Assembly: GCA_963709085.1 (NCBI GenBank)
Contig: CAVPVB010000007.1
Coordinates: 186,001 to 250,000 of the forward strand
Origin: Rhodovastum sp963709085
GTDB lineage: Bacteria > Pseudomonadota > Alphaproteobacteria > Acetobacterales > Acetobacteraceae
Direction: 5' to 3'
Length of the DNA stretch: 64,000 nucleotides
Position 1 is the stretch's first letter, and each line of letters begins with the position of its first letter. A program made the translations under genes and the position numbers. Of this stretch, positions 56,041 through 64,000 are shown one piece after another. The notes under the pieces are model-generated. The model saw only the letters and a program-made list of their open reading frames with translations, made no database searches and was not told the origin of the DNA.

Positions 56041-56803
56041 CAAGCTGCGCGCGCTGATCGCCCAGTTGCGCCTGCACGGCATGGCCGAGGCACTCGACGC
56101 CGAGATCGAACGCGCCGAGCGCGAAGCGATCGCTGGACCCGAGTTGCTGTACCGGCTGCTCGGCCAGGAGGCCGCCGCCCGCCGCGAACGCAGCCTGGCG
56201 TATCGTCTGGGACAGGCGCGTCTGCCATGGCGGTGGTCACTCGACAGCTTCCCGTTCGATCGGCAGCCCGGCGTGAGCCGCGCCCAGATCCAGACACTGG
56301 CCGGGCTGGACTTCCTGCGCCGGACCGACAACGTCCTGCTCATCGGCAAACCAGGCACCGGAAAGACCGGCCTGGCGATCGGTCTGTTGCGCGAGGCCTG
56401 CCTCAACGGCTACCGTGGCCGCTTCATCAACGCTCAAGTCCTGCTCGATGAACTCTACGCGTCTCTGGCCGATCGCACCACCACACGGCTGCTGGCTCAG
56501 CCGAGTTGCATGCAGCCCTTGCTGATTGACGAGCTGAGCTACCTCACGATCAAGCCGGAACAAGCAAACGCATTCTTTCGTCTGATGGACCAACGCTACA
56601 ACCGGGTCTCGACGATCATCACCACCAACCTTGAACTGTCCGACTGGTACGAGCTGTTCGACAAGAAGCCGCTGGTCGATGCGCTGCTCGATCGCCTGCA
56701 GCACCACTGCATCACCATCCGCATCAACGGCCCGTCCCTGCGCAGCCCGGAGCCTCCGGCGCCAGCGTCGCCAACACCGGCGCGCCGCAGCACCAAGACC
56801 TGA
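56033..56803 (+). CDS. istB: IS21 helper ATPase IstB
   Basis: A 256-residue AAA+ ATPase of the DnaC/IstB type with Walker A IGKPGTGKTGLAIGLL, Walker B MQPLLIDELSYL and sensor-like ITTNLELSDWYELF. It overlaps the istA end by eight bases. IstB loads on target DNA and activates IstA. It appears intact. Confidence 0.95.
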   Translation: MHDKLRALIAQLRLHGMAEALDAEIERAEREAIAGPELLYRLLGQEAAARRERSLAYRLGQARLPWRWSLDSFPFDRQPGVSRAQIQTLAGLDFLRRTDNVLLIGKPGTGKTGLAIGLLREACLNGYRGRFINAQVLLDELYASLADRTTTRLLAQPSCMQPLLIDELSYLTIKPEQANAFFRLMDQRYNRVSTIITTNLELSDWYELFDKKPLVDALLDRLQHHCITIRINGPSLRSPEPPAPASPTPARRSTKT

Positions 56804-57343
56804 AGGCCCCAGCAACACCACCGCCGCAGCACCGAGGCGGTGCCACGGCGCGCAAGGCGCGTCAACAGGTGGGTGCTCACCATGCTCGAAAATCGGCCCG
56901 CGCCGATTTTCTGCGCGTGGCTCCGCTCCCGCCGCGCAAGAAAGCGCGCGGCGCCTTTGACTCGCCTCCCGCGCCGTGGCCTGCGGGTGGTGTCGGGACG
57001 GAAGGCGTCCCGACAATTCGACGCCCGGCGTCGAACGGAAGGCTGGGGTTTGGCAGCCGTCACGTCACGATCAATCGCGCCGTCGGGCCGTTGAGCCAGG
57101 TCAGCGCTGCCGGCTCTTCCCGGCCCGGCAGCCGCCGGGGGTGTGCCCGCCTCGCCGCGACAGGACGCGCCGCCAGGGCCGTGACACGCGGCGACTTCTG
57201 ACCGTTGTCATCACTGGGTCTCACGGGGTGTGAGGCCCGGGCGGCAGGCATGGAGCCTTCGGTCAGGCGAAGGAAAATTTGCCGCCGACCACGGCGGCTA
57301 CCGGCCGATCAGGCCACCTGACCACAAACTCATGCGCACCTAC
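56804..57343. other. Non-coding right part of the IS21 element
   Basis: This 540-base stretch between istB and the right inverted repeat contains only short GC-rich frames without family features. It may hold transposase-binding sub-repeats, but none was identified by eye. Confidence 0.4.
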
Positions 57344-57393
57344 TGGGTCAACTTCCGTGAGCAACCCCGGGTCAATTCTCGTGAGCGCTGAGG

Positions 57394-57398
57394 CCCGG
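57394..57398 (+). repeat. Target-site duplication, right (IS21-type)
   Basis: CCCGG directly after the right terminus, matching 52807-52811. The adjoining minus-strand sequence supplies the original start of the interrupted gene. Confidence 0.75.
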
Positions 57399-57625
57399 CA
57401 TTGCCGGAACTTCCGGCGCGAAATCCCTCGGCGCCGCACGCGGGCCAAGTGCTTCGAGGCCAGGGTGACAAAATTCGCGAACGGTCATCGTGATCTCGTG
57501 TCGGTTGCTGAAAGAACGATAGGCGGCCAACAACGGTAAATCAAGGAAAACCTTGCGTTTCCTGCTGCAAAAGCGTATTCCCAGTGCGGAAATTGCATCA
57601 TCTTCGCAGAACAGGACGAACCAGT

Positions 57626-57847
57626 ATGTCTAGCAGCACAGTAAGTGATATTCGTATTTGTCTTGGCGTATCCGTTCCTGTACGAACGATACTTTACGAT
57701 GAAGCGCGCAGACTACAGATACGACCAAGCGAATACTTGCGGCATGTGTTGATGAACCATGCGGCGCAACTGGAACAACGGGACCGGCCGGCGCGGGTCG
57801 CGGATGAGATCGTCGCGGCGGTGGGCGGGCCGAGGGCGGGGCGGTAG
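57626..57847 (+). CDS. Ribbon-helix-helix-like small protein
   Basis: A 73-residue protein. The strand ICLGVSVPVRTILYDEARRL followed by helix IRPSEYLRHVLMNHAAQLEQ is the usual CopG/Arc-type layout. ATG at 57626 is preferred over the longer frame. It is divergent from the interrupted AT-hook operon across the insertion site, so it may regulate that operon. The fold is inferred from pattern only. Confidence 0.55.
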   Translation: MSSSTVSDIRICLGVSVPVRTILYDEARRLQIRPSEYLRHVLMNHAAQLEQRDRPARVADEIVAAVGGPRAGR

Positions 57848-58193
57848 GTGCGTTCGTAATGCACACGCCCGGGTTCTGAGTCCGCTTGTTGCGCTTAGGG
57901 AACGATGCGCCAGGAGTCAAAAGGGGGTAGCGTTTCGCGCCTCCCTTGGCGGCAACTCGCGCTGTCTGTAAGCCGTTGGGGAAATGGGCGATTTTTTGCG
58001 CCAAGGGATCGCCCGGCGCAGGTGTCGCTCGCGGAAGTTGATCGTGCCACCCTCGGCGCATATGTTCATCCCCGGCAGGTGGGGGGCACTACTCGGCAAG
58101 TCTGCGCCGGCAGCGCCACGGCGCTCTGCTGCCGGAAAGCGTCCCCGGGCTGAAAAGCCCCCCACTGTGAGCGCGGTCCGCCTGCATGGCGGG
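57848..58193. other. Gap without a recognised gene
   Basis: Short minus-strand frames (for example MNICAEGGTINFRERHLRRA, near 57917-58060) appear but none has a ribosome site or family. A GGGCTTTTCAGCCCGGGG-like inverted pair near 58150 on the minus strand could be a terminator for the gene on its right. Confidence 0.3.
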
Positions 58194-58662
58194 TCAGGCC
58201 GGGACCGCGAAAACGTCCGCCAGCGGCATCCCGGCCGCCAGCCTTTCCAACGCCGCCCGCGCCCGCGCACGAACCGCCGGACGGCCGCCCTCGCCGAGGT
58301 CCACCAGCAGCCGGGCCGCCGCCTGCCAGTCCAGGGCGGCACCGTCGGCGACGCGCAGCCGGGCCAGCGCCTCCCTCACATCACCTTGCGGAACGCCCAG
58401 GAAGGCCGCCAGCGTGGCGGCGTTCACGGTGTCAACGGTGCTCTGCACGGTGGCCTCGGGCGGCGTCCTGCCGCTCGGCTGCGCGCGCACGGAGCCAAGC
58501 CAGCACGCGGGCGTGCTGTTGTTCTATGGCGTGCCCGTGCGGCTCGGCGAGCATGCCGGTCGCCGCCTCGGCGACCTCCGGTGGCATGTCGGGTCGAATT
58601 TTTTCCAGCAGCACCGCAAGCCGCGCCAACCGCTGTTCCTGAGTCATCGTCGGCGGTGGCAT
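58194..58662 (-). pseudogene. Hypothetical protein in two overlapping frames, probably one frameshifted gene
   Basis: One frame (58662-58432) starts MPPPTMTQEQRLARLAVLLE and runs to VLAWLRARAA. The other (from GTG 58490 to 58194) reads PSGRTPPEATVQSTVDTVNA to MPLADVFAVPA. They overlap at an alternating GC run near 58480-58488. A +1 shift there gives a continuous helical protein of about 156 residues. Alternatively they are two coupled genes. No family recognised; it lies at the end of the minus-strand module. Confidence 0.45.
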
Positions 58663-58872
58663 CTGAGCCTCTAGTGCAATGCGTCGTTCATTTTGCGGTA
58701 GTTGAGCATTCAGATGTCCCTGATCATCTGCCTACGACAATGAAAGATGCCTGTGCTGCTGAGGCTGCTTCAATACACGGCTCCGCCGTCATGCGGTTTC
58801 ATTTTTAGCCATTAACCGCAATATTAATGACGCAGAGCACTAGCCTGCTCAGCCGTTTGTCGAGTGTGGCAC

Positions 58873-59136
58873 TCATGGTTTCGCTCCACCACCGATGCGC
58901 AGTCGGACGCGGGACATCTCGATTAAGCTGATCAGCAGCGGCGGCGGATTGCGCAGGTTGTCGGCCTGCGCCTGTAAGTCCTCGATCCGTGCGGCCAACG
59001 TGGCGGCATCGTAGGGTTCATGCCGGTATCCGTTGCGCCGGCGAAACCGCTCCAGTGATGCGGCCAAGCCGCAAATACCTTTGCCGTCGTCGTCGGACTC
59101 AAGCCTGCTTACTCGGCGTTCGAGCGCGGTTGCCAT
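58873..59136 (-). CDS. Small hypothetical phage-module protein
   Basis: An 87-residue protein with coiled-coil propensity (MATALERRVSRLESDDDGKG, AARIEDLQAQADNLRN). It starts four bases after the stop of the DUF5681 gene, so it is probably co-translated with it. No function is visible. The gap 58663-58872 beyond it holds nothing recognised. Confidence 0.55.
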   Translation of the reverse strand: MATALERRVSRLESDDDGKGICGLAASLERFRRRNGYRHEPYDAATLAARIEDLQAQADNLRNPPPLLISLIEMSRVRLRIGGGAKP

Positions 59137-59140
59137 CGGG

Positions 59141-59581
59141 TTATGCCTTTCTCATTTCGATTGCTGCGATTCGGCGTTCGAGGTCAGACGTTTCTATTGC
59201 TTTGCGTGTGCCTTCCAGCACGACGGCAACGGCCGACGCTTCTTCCGGGCTGATCTCGCCGGCCGCCATGGCGGCTGTAACAGCGGCGAGGGCGTTAGGG
59301 AGGTCGGCGGCGCCGGTGACCGGCGGGAGGTCGAGCGTGATCGGCTTGCCGCGGCGGATGGGCCAAACCCGGTCCAAAACTGCCCGCGCTGCCGCCACGT
59401 CTCCACCCTTGGCGGCCTCAATCACGGCACGCACCACGTCGGCGGCGGAGTCCTCGCCCAACTTGTCGAGTATTACCAACGCGCGGTTGCGGGTGCCGGG
59501 CGCTTTGCCCGCTGGATTTCCGCTTCTTCCAGGCTGGAAGCGGCCAGATTGCTTCACGCCTGCATTTTCAGGGTTGCTCAT
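59141..59581 (-). CDS. DUF5681-domain protein
   Basis: A 146-residue protein with the DUF5681 signature SGRFQPGRSGNPAGKAPGTR near the N-terminus, then an Ala-rich helical region. DUF5681 proteins are common in prophages and islands and are sometimes compared to small terminase-like proteins; function unproven. ATG at 59581 is preceded by GGAG. It overlaps the end of the next gene upstream by 14 bases. Confidence 0.8.
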   Translation of the reverse strand: MSNPENAGVKQSGRFQPGRSGNPAGKAPGTRNRALVILDKLGEDSAADVVRAVIEAAKGGDVAAARAVLDRVWPIRRGKPITLDLPPVTGAADLPNALAAVTAAMAAGEISPEEASAVAVVLEGTRKAIETSDLERRIAAIEMRKA

Positions 59582-60227
59582 GTTGCCGTTCTCCTGCTCG
59601 GTGCCGTTCAAACCCCACCAACAACCCGCGCACCATCGGGTCGTTACTTACGGATAAGAGATTGCGGGCCTGACCGCGAAAATACGGCATTGCCGCCTCG
59701 CGCCCGCCGTTGAACCGCACCGCGCCGCTGGCGACGGCCCGGTCGGCCAGTGCCGCCGCCAGTTCTTCCACTTGGTTCTCGCTCGGCGGAATCGGCATCG
59801 GCTCCGGAGCCTCGGCTTCCAGTAGCGCGCGCAGATCGCCCGCCACCGCCAGCGCCGCCGCCACCACGGCAGGCGGGCAGCGGTGCGTCGGCCGGATCGT
59901 CACCTGGTCGCCTTCCAGCGCCACCCGGCAGTGCAGCACGTCGCGGAGGTGGTGCAGCAGCGCCGGGGCATCGGCCGGCGGAACACTCAGCCGCGCCAGC
60001 GCCTCGGTGCGGTCGGTTGCGCTCAGGCCCCAAGGATCAGCGGCATCGGGTAGTGGGTCGTTCGGCGGTGCGGTCAGCAGCGCCAGCACCTCGGCCTTGT
60101 GCGCCCGCAACTCGGCCAGCAGATCGGCAGGCGGCTTGACCGGGCCGCGGAGGCGCAGGTTGCCGCCCTCCGCTGCCACCGCCAGCCCGGCCGCATGGGC
60201 GCGGGCCAGCACCCCGGCGGCGGTCAA
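59568..60227 (-). CDS. TubC-N-like hypothetical protein of the replication module
   Basis: A 219-residue protein. Residues 1-52 (VLARAHAAGLAVAAEGGNLR, PPADLLAELRAHKAEVLALL) match the TubC N-terminal-like domain frequent in phage and plasmid replication regions. The rest is an uncharacterised helical part. It overlaps the DUF5681 gene and lies just beyond the iteron-like array, so array-controlled transcription could begin here. Confidence 0.65.
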   Translation of the reverse strand: MTAAGVLARAHAAGLAVAAEGGNLRLRGPVKPPADLLAELRAHKAEVLALLTAPPNDPLPDAADPWGLSATDRTEALARLSVPPADAPALLHHLRDVLHCRVALEGDQVTIRPTHRCPPAVVAAALAVAGDLRALLEAEAPEPMPIPPSENQVEELAAALADRAVASGAVRFNGGREAAMPYFRGQARNLLSVSNDPMVRGLLVGFERHRAGERQHEQP

Positions 60228-60291
60228 AGCACGGCCTCCCAGGGGTCGGAACCATTCACATACCCGTCCGTCCCTGGGGGATAGGGCAAAT

Positions 60292-60510
60292 CAGCGTTCC
60301 CACCGTTCCCACCGTTCCGCGCCTGTGAATTCAATGAGTTAACGGAACGCTCGGGAACGCTGACACCGTTCCCGGAACGCTGACCGTTCCGGCCGGATCG
60401 CTCGGGAACGCTGATGGAACGCTCATCCGCGGCGCTAGCGTTCCCGGAATTTCGCGCCGTATCAGATGGTTGGCTGTCCCCGGAACGCTGGGAACGCTCG
60501 GAACGCTGAT
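60292..60510. repeat. Iteron-like array of GGAACGCT motifs
   Basis: Within about 220 bases there are eight direct GGAACGCT copies (mostly with a following G or C) and two inverted AGCGTTCC copies, plus several CCGTTCC half-sites. They surround a short AT-rich GTGAATTCAATGAGTTAAC. The array sits in a 440-base gene-free gap between the TubC-like gene and the helicase gene. Such clusters are typical of replication origins or of a phage repressor/initiator control region. Confidence 0.75.
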
Positions 60511-60521
60511 CGGCCTTTACT

Positions 60522-60540
60522 CCTTACCTTTACCCGCATC
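60522..60540 (+). repeat. Left half of 19-bp inverted repeat
   Basis: CCTTACCTTTACCCGCATC; its exact reverse complement is at 60727-60745. A 12-base GGCCTTTACTCC is also directly repeated beside each half. Confidence 0.8.
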
Positions 60541-60674
60541 GTGGCAAAGCCCTGCGCTACTATAGAACGACATCATGTCGATCCGCAGCCGAGCGCCGAA
60601 AATGGCAGATTTTCCAAATGCCCGTTGCGAAAGCGGGCGTATGCTGCACCTGCGTTCCAAGGGGCTTCCCTCAG

Positions 60675-62276
60675 CTACGGCGCACAGATGGCTAGGCTAA
60701 CATAATGATAAAATTGCATCTTTCTAGATGCGGGTAAAGGTAAGGCCTTTACTCCAGGGGTGATGATGATGTTCCGCCCGTTTCGGCCGCCGCTTGTAGG
60801 TAGCGTCACCTCCACCCCCGCCCGGCGCAGTGCCGGCGCAACCCGGCGCAACCGGGCTGACAGCCGGGCCGCGTCCTTCGGCCATGCCCGCTCGTTCTTC
60901 ACGTCGGGCGAGACCCGCATGTTGACGGCCTCCAACAGTTTGCTGGCGGTCCCCTCCCACCGGCCGGCGGCGCTATCGGCCAGGATCGCCCGGACGGTCT
61001 CGGCAATCGGATCGGCTTCCACCACCGTCTCGACCGATGCTTTCCGGTTGGCTTCCAACGCGGCGAGCATCTCGGCCTCGGTCCATCCGAAAGCCGGGGC
61101 AGCGGCGCAGGCAAGCCGGGCGAAGTCGGCCATCCTGGGCAACCGGTCGAGTTTCAGGGCCGGCAGGCGGCGCAGCGCCGTGACCAGCCCATCGAGCAGT
61201 AGAGCGAGGATACCGGGCGCAGCGGCGTCGAAGTCTCGCCATACGTCTGACTCAGGGCGGCGCTTATCGTCCGGAATCGGTGGCAGTGTCACGGCAATGC
61301 TGCGGTCCGCGAGGTCGCCGCGGGCCAACAAGCTGGGGATACCGTTCAACAGGGTCGGCCGGGCAACGCAGATGATCGTCTCGCCGAGATCGGAATAGAG
61401 CGTCCTCTTTCCGAACCCAGCGCCAGTCGCGACCTGACAGATAGCGTCGGCCATGTCGGCCTCGATGTACGACACGTTGTCGAGTGCCACCACGCGCCCA
61501 TTTAGTGCGGCAATGAGGAGGTCATTTTCATCGCGTGGCATCTTCCGCACATCGGCGGCATTCGGATCAACCAGCTTGCGCAGCATCCGAGCGGCTGTGC
61601 TCTTTCCACTTCCCTGTTCACCATCGAGTGCGATGATTGGGTATGGCCCGGTTGGATAGAGCGCCGCCACAAGCCAAGCAACGATCAGGCGGAAGTTGCT
61701 TTTGCCCTCGCCATCGTTGGCGATGTTGAGCAGCTTGTGCAATTGGTCGAGCGCCTCGGTGCCGGCAACTCGCACAGGCACCGGCAGGGCACGCAATCCG
61801 TCCGACCGCACCAGCGGCGCCTCGGCCCGCGTCTCGACGGTCCACCCCTCGGCGGTCACGCGGATTGCGTGGAAGGTGTCGTCTCCCAGATCAATCCAGA
61901 TCGCGCCGCGGTTTTCGATCAGGCGCACGCCTGGCTCGTGCGCGGGCATCTGATATGCCATCGCCTCGAATGCCGGTATCGCTTCGCCCATCGCAGAGTC
62001 CGACACGCTACCCGGCCGAGTGCCACGCGTACCGCTCACTGGGTTGGCCGCTCCATAGAGTTGGCGGCAGATCAGCGCGAAGCGTCTGCCGCGAACCCGG
62101 TAGTTGGCAACAGCACATTTCTCAGCGTCCAGGGGATCAAGCGGCACCGCGGCAAAGGCGTGCCCATCTGGGTCACGCCAGAATTTCACGCCAGCAATAT
62201 CCACGGCTTCTATGATCTTTTCGCGCTGCGGCTGCTTGTCATCGTCTTTGGCATCAGCGGCCGTGAAGCTGGACAT
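60675..62276 (-). CDS. Phage/plasmid-type P-loop ATPase (putative replicative helicase)
   Basis: A 533-residue protein. Walker A is ALDGEQGSGKSTAARML near residue 195 and a Walker B-like segment is RVVALDNVSYIE. A sensor-like LLNGIPSLLARGDLADRSIA follows. The architecture matches ATPases that accompany Toprim primases in phages and integrative elements. ATG at 62276 begins MSSFTAADAKDDDK. The primase gene ends 19 bases upstream. The last codons overlap one half of a 19-bp inverted repeat. Confidence 0.78.
   Translation of the reverse strand: MSSFTAADAKDDDKQPQREKIIEAVDIAGVKFWRDPDGHAFAAVPLDPLDAEKCAVANYRVRGRRFALICRQLYGAANPVSGTRGTRPGSVSDSAMGEAIPAFEAMAYQMPAHEPGVRLIENRGAIWIDLGDDTFHAIRVTAEGWTVETRAEAPLVRSDGLRALPVPVRVAGTEALDQLHKLLNIANDGEGKSNFRLIVAWLVAALYPTGPYPIIALDGEQGSGKSTAARMLRKLVDPNAADVRKMPRDENDLLIAALNGRVVALDNVSYIEADMADAICQVATGAGFGKRTLYSDLGETIICVARPTLLNGIPSLLARGDLADRSIAVTLPPIPDDKRRPESDVWRDFDAAAPGILALLLDGLVTALRRLPALKLDRLPRMADFARLACAAAPAFGWTEAEMLAALEANRKASVETVVEADPIAETVRAILADSAAGRWEGTASKLLEAVNMRVSPDVKNERAWPKDAARLSARLRRVAPALRRAGVEVTLPTSGGRNGRNIIITPGVKALPLPASRKMQFYHYVSLAICAP
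60727..60745 (-). repeat. Right half of 19-bp inverted repeat
   Basis: GATGCGGGTAAAGGTAAGG, reverse complement of 60522-60540, lies inside the 3' end of the helicase gene; the pair spans 224 bases. Confidence 0.8.
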
Positions 62277-62295
62277 CGTGAAGCCTTTTCCACCA

Positions 62296-63159
62296 TCAGC
62301 CACGTTCCGCACTCCGCAGCACGTCGTTAAAATCACAGCCGGGCTTGTCGGGCCGGGCGATACGCACGGTTCGGCCTTCACGCTGCCAGCGCAGCGCCGC
62401 TTGCCGGGCCGCTTGTTCGCCGGGTCTGTCGCGGTCGGCCGCAATCGTCACCCGGCGCACCTCGGCGGGCAGCGCCACCCCTTTCCCAAGGTTGCCGGCG
62501 CTGATCGCGGCCCATGCGGGCAGCCCCAGCAGCCGACCGGCGGAGGCGCAGGTTTCAATGCCCTCACCGATCACGATTTCCTCGGCGAGATGGTCCAGGC
62601 GAACGGCGCCGCCCCAGGGCGAGCCGAGTGACGCGCGTTGCGGTTCCACATCCGCCTTGCCGCTCCCGTCGCGGCGCAGGAACGTCCGATGCACCGCGAG
62701 GAAAGCGCCGTCCGGACCGACAACTTCGGCGACCATGGCAGGCAACCATCCGCCCTCGGGGTGCGACGTATCGCCCCGGAACCGCAGCGCAGCCGACGCG
62801 GCCAGGCCGGGCAAGGCGCGGCTGGTCAGGTAGGTGTCAACGATCGTGCCGGCAGCCGGCGCGCTGCCTGCCCACGTTTTGCGGGCAGCCTCACGCTTGC
62901 GCTGGCGCGCCTCGGCCGTGTCGCCTGCCTCCTGTCGTGGCGCCGGCAGCGCATCGCCACCGGCCACGCGGCGCACGGCATCTTCAACGGTGCTACGGTC
63001 GCAGCCACACGCGGCCAGCAACCGGATTCGGTCGCCGCGCACGGCCTGTAATGAAAAGGTGCCGGCGTAACCGCAGGCGGGGCACGTGCCCCGCCAGGAT
63101 TTTGAATGCCGAGTCAGGCCGAGACGACCGGCGAGGTCGGCCGCCGACATGGTTGTCAT
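62296..63159 (-). CDS. Toprim-domain primase-like protein
   Basis: A 287-residue protein. An N-terminal zinc-finger-like part (GTCPACGYAGTF, AACGCDRSTVEDAVRR) is followed by a Toprim domain with EEIVIGEGIETCASAGRLLG (Glu) and VTIAADRDRPGEQAARQAAL (DxD). It ends in PGCDFNDVLR, typical of phage/plasmid primases. It should synthesise primers with the following ATPase acting as helicase. It overlaps the gene before it by four bases. Confidence 0.88.
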   Translation of the reverse strand: MTTMSAADLAGRLGLTRHSKSWRGTCPACGYAGTFSLQAVRGDRIRLLAACGCDRSTVEDAVRRVAGGDALPAPRQEAGDTAEARQRKREAARKTWAGSAPAAGTIVDTYLTSRALPGLAASAALRFRGDTSHPEGGWLPAMVAEVVGPDGAFLAVHRTFLRRDGSGKADVEPQRASLGSPWGGAVRLDHLAEEIVIGEGIETCASAGRLLGLPAWAAISAGNLGKGVALPAEVRRVTIAADRDRPGEQAARQAALRWQREGRTVRIARPDKPGCDFNDVLRSAERG

Positions 63160-63488
63160 GGCTCGGCCCTCCCTGCGGCGGCCTCGATCGCACGTTCAAC
63201 GCTCTCGGCCCGTGCCCATAATTCGCGCGGCCCGCGCCAACTTGGCCACGCTGGCGGCGCCCCGATGTCGAACCCCGCCAGTTGATCCGCCAAGCTCCCG
63301 AACGTGAGCGCAATCTCCAGGGCCGCCTCGGGGCATACGCAGAGCGACGCAATGGCGTCGCCGGTCGCGGCGCCCACCGCCACCGCTAGGCATTTTCCGC
63401 CACGCTCACATGGCAGATCGCCAAGCACCCACGCGGCCAGGGCGATTTCATCGCCAACCAAAGTCAGCACGATTTTGTCTTGGGTCAT
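63156..63488 (-). CDS. Hypothetical protein of the replication module
   Basis: A 110-residue protein (MTQDKIVLTLVGDEIALAAW..., two CxC-like cysteines in SLCVCPEAALE). It is coupled on both sides: its start overlaps the SpoVG-like gene stop and its end overlaps the primase start by four bases. No family is recognised. Confidence 0.6.
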   Translation of the reverse strand: MTQDKIVLTLVGDEIALAAWVLGDLPCERGGKCLAVAVGAATGDAIASLCVCPEAALEIALTFGSLADQLAGFDIGAPPAWPSWRGPRELWARAESVERAIEAAAGRAEP

Positions 63489-63790
63489 CGCAGCACCTCC
63501 GGGTGTGCGATGCGAAGCACCTCAATGACCGCACTGGACCACCGCTCTTGCGTCGGACGATCAGCGAAAGTGACGGTCGGCTCGTACCGCGTCTTGCCGC
63601 TGGCATCGCGCTGCACCGTGCCGTCCTTGCCGATCACCTGCTTGGACGGTGGCGAAGCCCAGGCGCGGCCATCCTTGGCGAAGATGCCGCAGCGGTGCAG
63701 CGTCATGCCGCTCGGCATCGTCACATCGCAGAAGCCGCGCAGTGCGCCGGCAGCGACGGGCTTGAAGTTGGCAATCTGCATCGCGGTCAT
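63485..63790 (-). CDS. SpoVG-like phage protein
   Basis: A 101-residue protein starting MTAMQIANFKPVAAGALRGF. The pattern MQIANFKPV-GALRGFCDVTMPSG, then KDGRAWASPPSK and a C-terminal VIEVLR helix, resembles SpoVG-type nucleic-acid-binding domains seen in phage replication modules. ATG at 63790 overlaps the previous stop (ATGA). Assignment is by pattern, not by search. Confidence 0.5.
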   Translation of the reverse strand: MTAMQIANFKPVAAGALRGFCDVTMPSGMTLHRCGIFAKDGRAWASPPSKQVIGKDGTVQRDASGKTRYEPTVTFADRPTQERWSSAVIEVLRIAHPEVLR

Positions 63791-63927
63791 GGTGCGCCCG
63801 CCTCCCGCCACAACTCGACACTCTCAATTCGCGCGCGGTCATTGTTCGCGAGCATTTCGCGGCGCCGTTCTTCCGGAACCGCGGCAACCCGGGTCGCCCA
63901 CGCAAGCAAATCCTTTGCGTTGTTCAT
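63787..63927 (-). CDS. Very small hypothetical protein at the right edge
   Basis: A 46-residue frame from ATG 63927 (MNNAKDLLAWATRVAAVPEE, ending ESVELWREAGAP), coupled to the SpoVG-like gene by ATGA. The frame stays open to at least 63996, so a longer form starting there (GTG) or beyond the window is possible. No function is visible. Confidence 0.4.
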   Translation of the reverse strand: MNNAKDLLAWATRVAAVPEERRREMLANNDRARIESVELWREAGAP

Positions 63928-64000
63928 ATCGCCGATGAAGTCATTTTCGGCAAAATCTGAGAAAATGGCCGCTATTATTGCCCGCGCAAGCGTCACGCCG

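Larger units (their letters stand above)
52812..57393 (+). mobile_element. IS21-family element with Cys-rich and ParB-like accessory genes, 4582 bp
   Basis: Perfect 50-bp terminal inverted repeats (52812-52861 and 57344-57393), starting CCTCAGCGCTCACGAG, enclose four same-strand genes: a Cys-rich protein, a ParB-like protein, istA and istB. A 5-bp CCCGG duplication flanks it. Identical termini suggest recent movement, but istA is frameshifted. Stretches 52862-53147 and 56804-57343 hold no recognised gene. Confidence 0.9.

Noticed and set aside
45294..63996. Second attachment site (copy of the tRNA 3' end) within the window
   Set aside because: No copy of ATTGGCTCCACCA was seen; the other boundary is probably outside.

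Overview
The window is high-GC DNA from an alphaproteobacterium, most likely a phototrophic member of the Rhodospirillales/Acetobacteraceae. Supporting signs are LH1-type antenna genes (pufB, pufA) behind a PpsR/CrtJ-type operator, the alphaproteobacterial origin-region order (PPDK regulator, maf, hemE, hemH, hemJ, rho), the CobW plus WD40 pair, and palindromic intergenic repeats. The species assignment is inference.

Positions 1-45.2 kb are core chromosome. In order they hold a coiled-coil protein, a frameshifted SOUL heme-binding lipoprotein, a duplicated glycosyltransferase with one copy internally deleted, cobW-WD40, htpG, an AmpG-like permease, a lone DDE transposase, a TauE/SafE permease, an amidase, sufE, gshB, a SirB1-family protein, thiC with its TPP riboswitch, Uma2, a split DUF2125 gene, a 2-keto acid decarboxylase, a coiled-coil repeat protein, a hybrid histidine kinase with a response regulator, a second ThDP enzyme, a DctQM TRAP transporter, orphan pufBA, lutBC, smr, a flavin split-barrel protein, maf, the PPDK regulator, a candidate oriC, hemE-hemH-HAD-hemJ, rho, ahcY and a 3-oxoacid CoA-transferase (scoAB).

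From tRNA-Ala(GGC) at 45.2 kb to the right edge the content is accessory. It comprises a lower-GC, translationally coupled three-gene cassette with a Panacea (DUF4065) protein, a DUF2493/SLOG gene, an AIDA-repeat secreted protein, an ISAs1 insertion with a 10-bp target duplication, a GIY-YIG-like protein and a phage-like three-gene operon. That operon's first gene is interrupted by a 4.58-kb IS21-family element with perfect 50-bp inverted repeats, which also carries a Cys-rich gene and a ParB-like gene. Next come a ribbon-helix-helix-like gene and a minus-strand phage/plasmid replication module (SpoVG-like, Toprim primase, P-loop helicase, an iteron-like array, DUF5681). The right edge of this island lies outside the window.

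Two patterns run across the window. First, seven recognisable genes need a frameshift to restore the family sequence, including hemH. Six of these need the same +1 shift and four shift at an AGCCT sequence, so either consensus errors or widespread decay is present. Second, nested palindromic repeats occur between genes. Two complete copies have a hairpin loop that is exactly inverted between otherwise collinear copies, with compensated changes in the stem.
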